This document shows, in pieces, positions 43,601 through 52,800 of a stretch of 64,000 nucleotides of DNA. Within the stretch, counting starts at the first letter, position 1; each line of letters opens with the position of its first letter. The stretch is from Ectocarpus siliculosus (lineage: Eukaryota > Sar > Phaeophyceae > Ectocarpales > Ectocarpaceae). The stretch is from positions 6,370,338-6,434,337 of the forward strand of contig FN649751.1 of the NCBI GenBank assembly GCA_000310025.1. Reading direction: 5' to 3'. The notes beneath the pieces were generated by a model that saw only the letters and a list, made by a program, of their open reading frames with translations, was not told the DNA's origin and did no database searches. A program made the translations under genes and the position numbers.

Positions 43601-46354
43601 TGCTTTGTAGCATCATTCTTTACGCTCGCCTGTGCGCGTGTCCAATTTGTGGACTCCGCGCGGGACGCATCGCTTCGTACCCCTTCGGTGTCGCAACAGA
43701 CTACCGCGCGTAAGTAAGTGTAATGGACATTTGGACATTACACCAACAAGAGACGGCCATCCAATAATAACGAACGCCGATAACAAGCGTCTTGCGGAAC
43801 GTTTCTCTCAGCCTCGCGGCGTAAGCCGCCAAACAACCTTGTACTGTCTGTATGTTGTCTCATGACGCCCTAGTATCCGTGTTTGGCCTAGGACACTTGT
43901 TGTGTGCGTTGTATATAACCTTCCTGGCTGAACAAGGGATCTATACCCAAGACCAGGGACTACTCCTTCGACAACTAATTTCTCCATCACGTGTCGGTAC
44001 TGGTACAACTGCCCGATTTCTTCTGCGCTGCCGATATCTCCCCCCTTCCAAATTGCAGAAACCTCCGACCACCTAAACTCACATATGTTCCCACGAAATC
44101 ATCCGTGAAGGCGTCGCCCGTCGACGAACCACCTTCCCCGCCCTTCCCGTCATCGCCGCTCTGCCCCCCTCCCCGTGCCGCGCCCTTGAGCTGCTCCAGC
44201 GTTGACGCCGCCGTCTCCCCGCTATTGCCTTCGGCGTCGCTCTTGCCCTTTGCGGGCTCGAAAGTGTGTCCCGGCCAATCGGTCATCTCTGTCTCGAGGG
44301 CACCGTGAAACCAGCCGGATACAGCGAGGCGGGGCTTGTTCTCGTTGTACACCTGTCACGAGTGAGCATGTATTGCAGGGCGAGGGGTTGCGAGAACGGG
44401 GAAGTCTGTGCGGAGGGGAAAGGCGGCCCCGGGAGGGAGGGAGAGAGAGAGAGATAAAGAGAGAGAAGGGCGTCGCCCTGGTCCTTCCAAAAGGACGAAA
44501 CGTGTGGAAAAACACCAAACGAAGCACGAGCAAAACTAATCACACCGCCAGCCTACCGGGAGTCTCTCCCGTTTCAAATCACCTCCTGCACGTCGTGAAA
44601 GCTCCTCCCGGGCTGGACGGCGAAGAGAACCATCTGGTTCCATCTCGGTGGTATGGTCTTGCTCGGCGCAAAGGCGGGGATTCCGGGCACACCCTCCTTG
44701 TCGAGCGGGTACAACTGCAGGCCCCCACCGTCCGGTTTGTCTCCCGAAGACCCCCAATCTTCGTCCACGAGGTAGAGGATGTAAGAAACCTGGAGCACGG
44801 GATACGCAGGAGCGACGAGTTTACGTTCTGGTGCCGTCCCAACATTCGGGCAGGAGATGCGGGGTAGATTTGTGTGCAGGGACGGCCCAGAGCGGTTCTT
44901 GTCGTGGAAATCGCGAGAGCCGCTTTCCAATTGAGCAGAGCGCGCAAAACAAACTATAGATGCGCACCCTCTTGAACGATGATGCAGCGAATCGACCGAC
45001 AATCAGAAGCAAGCAGCAGGTAGCGCATAACTCTTTGTCCTGCTGGAAAATTCCAGGCACATGGAGCGCCATGACCCTCCTTTCCGAGTTCAAGACAACA
45101 ATAAAGTCGTCGCCGTTATCTTCCGCACCCCCTCCCCCGCAAGAGCGGACAAACACATGCCTTCCTGGTGCCGATTACATCATCGTGGCACAGCAGGTGT
45201 CCGGTGTGGCCGAAAGCGTTGGCGGACAGGTCGATCTGCTGCCCGCTCAAGGGCCCGGATCCCGTCAGGGATTGCACCAGCCGGCGGAACTCGAGCGAGT
45301 AGAGGCTGTCCCTTATCGCGAACAGGGACGGAAGGAGGCGTTTCGATTCCTCCGGAAGACCATCCATGTTGGCAAGATCGCCCGTTTGGTACACCTGCCC
45401 GCGGTGGCAGCAGCGGTGTGTGTGGTGTATCCGTCGGCGGCCGGTGTGTGTCTACGTACGGGTGGCACCTAGCAAGCTGCATGCAGGTCACAGGCTTGGC
45501 GGCGATGCCTCGCATTTTTCTGGCTCTACTTTCGGCTACAGCAGCGTCCGAGAAACAAGAATCGCTACAGTACTGCACATGGAATTTCAAATTCGAAGCG
45601 ATCTCAAAGCAGTGGGCGCTGTTTTTTCAACGACGCGGGCGGCCGTTCATGTTTGGAACATGCCCCTCCCAATGACATGTACGGACTGTTACACGTGAGC
45701 TGGCTCCATTAATCCTTGCACTTCCACTGCTTCGTCCAAGTGTGTACGCATGCATGCACACTGTAAGTGAATCAGCCGCACCTCTGTTTGAACTTGGGCA
45801 GGTACGGCGGAGAGAGGACACAAATGTAGCGGAGTGTCACGACTTCTAACCTCGCCGAAACCGCAGGTGTGTCATTGCATCGTGTTTGTTCTTCTGTGGT
45901 ATGTACACACGGAGTACAGAATTCCAGCTTACGGGTTACACTGGGGCCCGTTTGAAAATCCAAGTTCGGCCCTGAAGTCTACAACCCAGGTACGGACTTA
46001 CAGCAGTGGTATTCGACAACTCTGGGCTTCCGCACTCGGAGAGTTCAACACTTCCGTAGGCGTCCGCGGGGAGTCCAGAAAGGAAAGGAAACCCTCCCAC
46101 CAATGACCGACCTTGAAAATGTCCGTCTCCTTCAGCGTGGCCTGCATGTTGCTCTTGAGTTCTTCGCAAGCTGTCTTCAGAACCTCGCTGTCCATGAGAT
46201 CAGGGATGACCAAGTGACGGTATGGCTGAGAAATCCTGTATTCCCCCTGCATCTGCGCCACCGACTTCGGCTCGAATAAGCTGGAACGCAGCACTTCAGG
46301 CCATTCCTTGCTGCCATCCTCCCGACCCTTGCATTTTTCTGCCTTGTCGTCCAT
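36872..46354 (-). CDS. OGFOD1: OGFOD1/Tpa1-type prolyl 3-hydroxylase
   Basis: Fe(II)/2-oxoglutarate dioxygenase; the family (OGFOD1, yeast Tpa1, fly Sudestada1) hydroxylates a proline of ribosomal protein uS12/RPS23 and affects translation accuracy. Exons 5' to 3': 46112-46354, 45161-45394, 44583-44789, 44083-44352, 39730-39849, 39103-39271, 38145-38224, 36872-37786 (stop). All joints keep frame; the product is about 745 residues (human 542). Catalytic domain: GHLLCHDDVIGTRK (His codon 45185-45187, Asp 45179-45181), then SYILYLVDEDW, GGGLQLYPLD, RWNQMVLFAV, and SGWFHG (distal His 44305-44307). The second, non-catalytic domain has LSEWVNPEYL, GGWRKAGPPHRQRM, LFRSEAFKGLL, VLDAALCFVDD, GGYVTYLGGDD, SNALSLVLRDDEAITSFVKYV. 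Odd features are Gly/Glu-rich inserts and a run of about 33 Glu near the C-terminus, and intron 2 with an apparent GC donor (AAG|gcatgt). The start at 46354 is the first in-frame ATG in an open frame reaching 46438. Confidence 0.92.
36917..37012 (-). repeat. CTC trinucleotide repeat encoding poly-Glu
   Basis: An almost pure (CTC)n run on the plus strand, read as GAG codons in the last OGFOD1 exon. It encodes about 33 consecutive glutamates just before the C-terminal AERSRKKMKASIDA. Its purity suggests length variability between individuals. Confidence 0.9.
38600..38671 (-). pseudogene. tRNA-like pseudogene next to tRNA-Thr
   Basis: On the minus strand a good A box (TGGTATAGTTGG) and a near B box with one extra T (GGTTTCGAATCCC) are spaced as in a tRNA. 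The T arm with the extra base, the weak anticodon stem and the mismatched acceptor prevent a normal cloverleaf. It lies only about 21 bp downstream of tRNA-Thr on the same strand, inside OGFOD1 intron 6. Most likely a decayed tRNA gene. Confidence 0.4.
38684..38692 (-). terminator. RNA polymerase III T-run terminator
   Basis: Nine consecutive A on the plus strand (T on the transcribed minus strand) directly abut the 3' end of tRNA-Thr. This is the expected pol III termination signal and supports a functional tRNA gene. Confidence 0.8.
38693..38764 (-). tRNA. tRNA-Thr (anticodon TGT)
   Basis: A full 72-nt cloverleaf on the minus strand. Acceptor GCTCGTG pairs with CTCGAGC at six of seven positions (one T-T mismatch). 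The D arm holds A box TAGCACAGTGG. Anticodon stem CCTCT/AGAGG is perfect, with loop CTTGTAA giving anticodon TGT (38729-38731), and the T arm GTGAG-TTCGATT-CTCAC is perfect. No intron. It sits inside intron 6 of OGFOD1 (38225-39102) on the same strand and is followed by a T-run. Confidence 0.92.
40519..40665 (+). repeat. Compound microsatellite (TCTG)n (TC)n (TATC)n
   Basis: Tandem TCTG units, then a long TC run, then TATC units, inside the 4.2-kb fourth intron of OGFOD1 (39850-44082). Adjacent 40725-40850 has imperfect copies of a GAGATTCC-type motif. Confidence 0.9.
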
Positions 46355-46824
46355 CACAGGGGTGTAGCGATCTATCGCTGCTGCTGCAAGTGCGGCGCTG
46401 CAGCTCGCTGGCCCCGACTGGATGGGGGGGAGACGCACATATACCTCCAGTACATTTTACCATCCGTGCGAAGGGATCTTTACTTCTAAATTTACTGTCT
46501 CCTCATTGGTTGGAGATGCGCGTGCGCGCGCTCGCTCGGTGAACCTCTTTTTGGTTCTATTCACAAAGCTCTCCTGGGGTGGGGAAACCCCGGCGCTGTA
46601 GCTACATTTCTCCGCACGCCGCGCACGAGGTGCGCGTGCTGTGAAGGACGGACAGGGCGGCCGTGCTACCTTATCGACACGTAGCCTCTAGAGAGAGCAT
46701 TGCATAGCGTGGCTTCCACCGTTGGCCACCACAGCAGCGGTCAGTCGTTGATGCAAGGAGGTGAGCGGCATGCTGCCGAGCACGCGCTCTGCTGGCGGCG
46801 CGCATCATGATGCTGATCATGATG
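46355..46824. other. Upstream flank of OGFOD1 up to assembly gap
   Basis: The OGFOD1 reading frame stays open to 46438, so the coding start may lie a little further upstream, or an additional 5' exon may exist (possible acceptor catccag| near 46419). The rest holds no recognised gene and should include the OGFOD1 promoter. Confidence 0.4.
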
Positions 46825-46924
46825 NNNNNNNNNNNNNNNNNNNNNNNNNNNNNNNNNNNNNNNNNNNNNNNNNNNNNNNNNNNNNNNNNNNNNNNNNNNN
46901 NNNNNNNNNNNNNNNNNNNNNNNN
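46825..46924. other. Assembly gap (100 N)
   Basis: Exactly 100 N, the conventional placeholder for a gap of unknown size. It abuts the satellite array, which probably caused the assembly break. Confidence 0.95.
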
Positions 46925-47815
46925 AAAACAGGGATTCAATCCTCTACCCTGTTTTCAATCTCCAACCCTGATTTCTGTGACACGTGACAAAATAGGGGGA
47001 CTAACCCTAACCCTAACCCTAACCCTAAGGTTTCAATCTCCAACCCTGTTTTCTGTGGCACGTGACAAAATAGGGGCCCTATGCCAATACATACACCGTG
47101 GAAACAGTGGTTCAATCTGAGGTCCTGGTTTGAATCTCCAACCCTCTTTTGTGTGGCACGTGACAAAATAGGGGCCCTAAGCCAAACCCTAACCCTAACC
47201 CTAACCTAACCCTAAGCCCTAACCCAAGGCATACACAATGACAACAGCGATTCAATCTCCAACCCTGTTTTTCATCTCCAACCCTGTTTTCTGTGGCACG
47301 TGACAAAATAGGGGCCCTAAGCCAAGACATACACCGTGGAAAAGTGGTTCAATCTGAGATCCTGTTTTCAATCTCCAACCCTGTTTTCTGTGGCACGTGA
47401 CAAAATAGGGGCCCTAAGCCAAGACATACACCGTGGAAACAGTGGTTCAATCTGAGATCCTGTTTTGAATCTCCAACCCTGTTTTCTGTGGCACGTGACA
47501 AAATAGGGGCCCTATGCCAAGACATACACCGTGGAAACAGTGGTTCAATCTGAGATCCTGTTTTGAATCTCCAACCCTCTTTTCTGTGACACGTGACAAA
47601 AAGGGGGCCCTAAGCCAAGACATACACCGTGGAAACAGTGGTTCAATCTGAGATCCTGTTTTCAATCTCCAACCCTGTTTTCTGTGGCACGTGACAAAAT
47701 AGGGGCCCTAAGCCAAGACATACACCGTGGAAACAGTGGTTCAATCTGAGATCCTGTTTTCAATCTCCAACCCTGTTTTCTGTGGCACGTGACAAAATAG
47801 GGGCCCTAACCCTAT
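46925..47815. repeat. ~97-bp satellite array with telomere-like CCCTAA runs
   Basis: About eight to nine tandem units share CAATCTCCAACCCTGTTTT, a second block CTGTGGCACGTGACAAAA, TAGGGGCCCTAAGCCAAG, ACATACACCGTGGAAACAG and TGGTTCAATCTGAGATCC. The marker CTGTGGCACGTG recurs about every 97-98 bp from 47290 on. In the first units the CCCTAA within GGGGCCCTAAGCC is expanded into perfect (CCCTAA)n runs at about 47003-47030 and 47186-47226. The left end is cut by the N gap. Confidence 0.92.
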
Positions 47816-47818
47816 ATA

Positions 47819-48303
47819 TTTTCTGGATTTTGTTTGGTTGAAAGCCCGCAGCCGCGCGGATGGATGTGCAAATGTGCATGCCAACTTCCCGACCTCGGGC
47901 CCGGCGGTCTGCACGGAGACGTGTGCACTGCTCTGCATCTCTGCTGACACCGCCACGAGCTATTTCATCGATACTCTAAGGACTCTAGATATCCTTCTGG
48001 AGGATTTTGGCTGCAAGAAGAAGTTCTGGAGTTTCTGGAGTTTTTGGGTTGAAAGCCTGCAGCCGATCGGATGGATGTGAATATATGTGCATTGCATGTG
48101 CCGGCGTGCCGGCCTCCTGACGCGGGCTCGGCGGTCTGCACGGAGATGTGTGCACTGCTCAGCATCTCTGCTGACACTGTCACGACATGTGCATTGCTCA
48201 ACGGCTGCTGGAAACTACATACTTGGGGCATTCAGCAGTACGGACTCAATCATGGCCTCATGGCCATCATCATCAGCAGAACGACGAATTGATTGAAGTC
48301 GTC
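47819..48303 (+). repeat. Twin-unit dispersed repeat R2, copy 1
   Basis: Homologous along its length to 55047-55552 on the same strand. Each copy has two related half-units about 220 bp apart, both containing GGTTGAAAGCC.GCAGCCG, CGGATGGATGTG, CGG.CTGCACGGAGA.GTGTG and CAGCATCTCTGCTGACAC-like text. The copy ends GGACTCAATCATGGCCTCA..GATTGA. No coding potential is recognised. Confidence 0.75.
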
Positions 48304-48898
48304 GACTTTCATGCATGATTCTGTACCAACCGTGGACGTGCATCCTTCCCGTCGTGGGTGCGAGTTGTACTTGCGACCAGTGGGGGTAAAACTGGAGGTA
48401 ATGATGAGGGAGGGGTGGTTCGGTTGTTCGCGCACGGGGGAGATCTACGAATGAGACATACAACAACGGCCGCGTTCTCACAAGCTGACACAAGCGTTAG
48501 CACTAAACTCGCAGGAGGGGCCGAACGGGCCTGGATGAACACCTCTTTTAGCCCACACGAAAATCGATCGATGGAAGCTCGAGAAACATCGACCGAAGAA
48601 AAACATCTTGCTTTTAGATAATAGACCGGAGATCGCCTGCTCTAAAATCAAGTGAAATGCAGAGAGTGGGGTCAAAAAAGTGGGGTCGGAAAAAGTGGGG
48701 TCGTTTTCGAATATTATTTCTGAGAATATCGGCGACGGAAACTGTCGGGCTTCAGAATTTCCGCAAAAGATCGAGCGTCGCACATGCAGACAAAAGTAGC
48801 ACATAAATAGGTTTGAGAAGTTCGTCAACAGCTACTTCAGCTTTGGGCTTCAGAGTTGGGAGCGTGTGTGTGTTTTTCCCTGCAGCCCTGTAGAGATC
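48304..48898. other. Intergenic, no gene
   Basis: No exon was recognised. Around 48665-48705 a short motif AGTGGGGTC recurs three times (AGTGGGGTCAAAAA, AGTGGGGTCGGAAA, AGTGGGGTCGTTTT). Confidence 0.4.
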
Positions 48899-49386
48899 CC
48901 CCCCCCATGATCGCATCGTGGATTTTCGTCGCTTGGCAACGACGTTGCGAAACACGCCCATCGCTTCGTGACCTCGACCACCGGGCTTCTCATTGTTGGT
49001 TTGTGATTTACGGGAACCATATGGTGCTCGAGTAGATCATGTTGTGCGGGATCGAGAACCTTTCACCACCCGCAAAGGGAATGAGAGCACCACGTCGTTA
49101 TGACTTTTGGTCAAGTACCCTCGAGGTAATTACAAAGTGTTTGTAACTGTCTCTGGAAGTGCAAGCATCAGAAATTATAAGATGGAAGTCGTTTGCAGCC
49201 GTCATCTCTGTGCAGGAAGTAAGCACCAGATACCGGGTGTAGCAAGATGCACAGCACACCCCTCACGGCGCTTCGCGCTTGGTGATGTGGGAGCCTGGTC
49301 CGGTGAGAGAACCCGGCGTGCTCCGACCCCCGGTTTTGTAGGGATGCGAGGTCAATGTACGGCATGCACGGCTATTGGTACACCCC
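48899..49386 (-). repeat. Dispersed G-tailed element R1, copy 3
   Basis: Reverse-orientation copy of R1. On the minus strand it begins GGGGGTGTACCAATAGCCGTG and ends in CCAAGCGACGAAAATCCAC.. with a short G run (C run at 48899-48906). It carries the shared landmarks GACCTCGCAT, GGACCAGGCTC, CATCACCAAGCGCGAAGC and CCCGCACAACATGATC. Confidence 0.7.
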
Positions 49387-49825
49387 CATGATTCCTCCCG
49401 TATCGCCTTGCCGCAAGGACAGCAACCGATTTTTCAGAGTTTTTTGTCCAAAAACATGAATAAAAGCGGCACGCATCGAGACTGCGCAACAACAAGCACC
49501 GAAACAACAGAAAACGAAGTGGAGTAAATAGACTGGGAAAATGGTCAAGATGGACAAACCTGTACATTAAAAACGTAAGACAGAAGCACGAAATATTAGT
49601 ACTCGGACATCCGGAAAACGCCAGAAACCGTGAAACACCCCACTATAAACAACGGACTAATCCGTGCATGTGCGGAGAGACTCCTGCAACACCTCCTTCA
49701 GCACAAACCTTGGTACCTGTAACGGCGCCTCCCCTCGCACCGAACACACGACCCTCGACAACGTTCGACGACGTCCAGGGTGCCTCTAGAATACGAAATT
49801 CAGCTCGCTTTCCCGGGTCCCAACA

Positions 49826-52800
49826 TTACAATCCCCCCCACAAACCCTCTTCTCGCGTCGTCCACGCTTCCTTCGCCTTCAGCTCAATATCCACCTTAGC
49901 CTTGTCCTCCTCTGACTGCTGCGGCCGAAGGCCTACGGTTTCGTCGATAGCATGTGCCCAGCTGTCTAGAGACGCCTCGGAGTCGACCTGGCACAGGAGT
50001 GATGTATCCTCCCAGCTAGATGCAAAATTGTTCGAGCGAAAACACAGCGGAAAGGAGGGGTCAAGGATGTTCCTCGTCCGACGCCAGTTCATGTTGATCA
50101 AGCAATGCGCTCAACACGGAGTGTACTGCATCATGAGGAGATGCGAATGTTGACATAAGGGAGGGGTCCCTATATTTTCATTGCGCATAGATGTGCCGTC
50201 TACCACGCCCCAATATCATATGACCAAGCCAAGCCGCACTTTCATAGGTTCTTTGGCGTGGACAAGTGCTGCTTGTTGCCTTCCCGTGTGATCCCGGCTG
50301 TGCATCAAACCTAAAACCGGGAACATACACAGAATGATGAAGATTGGCGCTCACAAAAGGAACGGTGAAAACAACACACACAAGACACAGTGTGTAGTGA
50401 TGAAACACGAGAGACTTTGACGACGAGGCGGAATTCCTTCCACTGAAGGACAAGAACAAGAGTCGGAGACGTTTCTCATTTTGATCTCGCCCGGTTTCTG
50501 TCTATGCGGACTCGTGACCCCTGATCGGAGGTGGGTTGAAATTACATAGCCCATACACCACCCAAACCATGCGGATGGCAAACGACGGCGGTTCTCAATG
50601 GGTCGAAAGATAGAAGTAAGACAAAAAACTCCTCTACACACTCTGGGAAAAAACAGACCACGTGCGCTGCTCTTGTAATGGAGATAATAATAGATCTTTT
50701 TTCCTGTAGGGTCTACGGACTACCTCGTTTCGGCCCGAAAAGTTCCGACAAAGAGTCAGTCGCAAAGCGATGCCACTGCACGTTTTTGTTTTTCCAGCCA
50801 AAACCAGTTATTGCCTCTTATGAACGAGCCAGATGACCGATATGGACTACACCCACACGTTGGCGAAACCGCGTCCGCCCACCCATCCTGCCCCATTTTT
50901 CACTCACAACTGTCAGAGGATGGGTACGGGGGGATCATGGAATGCTTTCCTGTCCAGTTTATCGCAAGGTTGGGTGTTTGCCGGTGGAAAAGATCAGCTC
51001 GGGTGGCAGCAACCGGATTCCAAATGTTCAACGCCTGCGGGTGGCCTGGTGCCCTCTCTGCTGCATCGCTATCGCCGACTCCGCAATGAAAAAATGAACG
51101 CGGCGCACTCGTAAAACATTTTTTTCGCACCCCAGGTGCACAAGGTGTCGCCACGGGTGCTCAGGGAAGCGAAAGATGAGTCAGGCGCTCACCGAAAACC
51201 TTATTCTGCCATAGTTTGTTCCAAAATGTATCCAAGAGTCGTTCCAACGCAGCAAAATCAATCAAAGAAGCGTATCCCTCGTTTGACCCAAAAGCAGGTG
51301 ACACCCATGTCGATCCCACTCTCGGCAATGAACTTCTGACAGTAAAACCTTCATGGTTTTCGTGTTAAAGCCACTGCCTTTATCCAGTGGCAAGTGAGCG
51401 GGAAGAAAGTAACGTCTGTGATCCTTCAGATCGTCAGAGCACGGTGGAAATTGAGAGGGCTCAAGAAAGAGTTGCAGGGATGACTTTGATGAAGCCCGAA
51501 AAAGTAGCAATCACCTCAAGAGCGCAAAGCGAAGTCGGGCAGAAACCGACCCAGCGCAGGGCAACAATGCTATGCATAGCATGAGATAAACAGATGATGA
51601 GGCAGCAATTCTCCTTGTGCCCCAGACGCAGGACTCTGTCGTCCAACTCCTGCGTCCCCGCTTGTCGATAGAACCATTTGACTAGCAAGTGTCTTCGTGT
51701 TTTGTATTCGGCTTCAAGACTGACGTTCTTCATTGGTGAGCCGGTTAGCGCAGGCGATGGTATTTCAAAAAAGATGCGAGGTCACGACCGTAATTTCTAC
51801 GACTACAGAGCGGACCGAAACAAACGGGGGGGAAGCTAACGCAGGGACATCTTATTCAGAAGCACTTTCACGGTGACGCAAGCAGATGAGTCCAGTCGAA
51901 CCAAGCCGATGCAACGAACTATTGTTGAGGGCCTGCAAAACATTGAACTCTCCAAGAACAGTGCGGTCACGTGTTGAATAGTGAATTTTGGTTGCGCTCC
52001 ACGAGGACGAGACTGATCGAGGCAGTATCTCGGCCAATGACACGAGTATTCTTGCTGCCGCACGACCGTGGAGCACGTGCTCTCGTTCCCAACTGACGCC
52101 ATCCGCGTGTTTTCTCGTCAGGGAGGCTCTTGTTCTTTACCTCCTCTCTGCCCCTACCCTCCCGCGTTCTGTTCCGTACTCGCACTTAACTCTATGATGC
52201 CACGGCCGCCTTGAGCGAGAGCTACACGACAAGAGCAGGACACCTGGGCACATGTGCTTGGTGCACGCCAAGAGGAAATACTATCCCGCCCGAAAATATC
52301 GCCATCTGCCCTTTTGCTCGTCATATGTATTGGCACAGTTTCTTCATCACCTGACCAGAAAGAAGCGATTCCCGTCCTTTTCGAAGTCCGTCTTCCGCAT
52401 GTCCACACGTCGAACACGGACCTTTAGTCGAAACGCGAAGCCAGAGGGAAAAGCGCGTGAGGAAAACCATTATCTGCCCGAAGTACCCACTACTTGCGAC
52501 AAGGTGAACACACAATGGCAGCAAGAGACTTCACACAACGACATCAGGATGGCCATTTAGTAGGCTTAGTTCCTCGCGTCTATAATATAGATATAACGTA
52601 ATACGTCGACGCCGTCCTCGAGTTTACAAAGCGGAGAACTTGGTCTTCTAGAGGAAATTGTTCAAGGCTTTTGACGGAACATTGCCACGGGGTTGTCCGC
52701 GACATCTACAACAGTGACGTCGACAAAAGATCTGTAACGTCCCAACGGACCGTTGATTCTCACTGCCGCCGAGAGCGGGGGATCAATTTCAAGCCGCGAA

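Noticed and set aside
46925-47030. True chromosome end
   Set aside because: The CCCTAA runs are short, embedded in satellite units and flanked by genes and unique sequence on both sides of the gap.
46936-47665. Several minus-strand open frames with repeated FCHVPQKTGLEI text
   Set aside because: They are translations of the ~97-bp satellite and the same peptide recurs with each unit. There is no evidence of a gene.
46925-47815. CRISPR array
   Set aside because: Direct tandem units without unique spacers, in a eukaryotic genome; it is a satellite.
51600-51719. Minus-strand candidate exon (LEAEYKTRRHLLVKWFYRQ) phase-compatible with the PX-PH gene
   Set aside because: The exon at 49826-50015 is also phase-compatible and completes the PH domain directly (FFLV + S + WEDTSLLCQ). 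Including this segment would break the PH fold, and it lacks a good donor.
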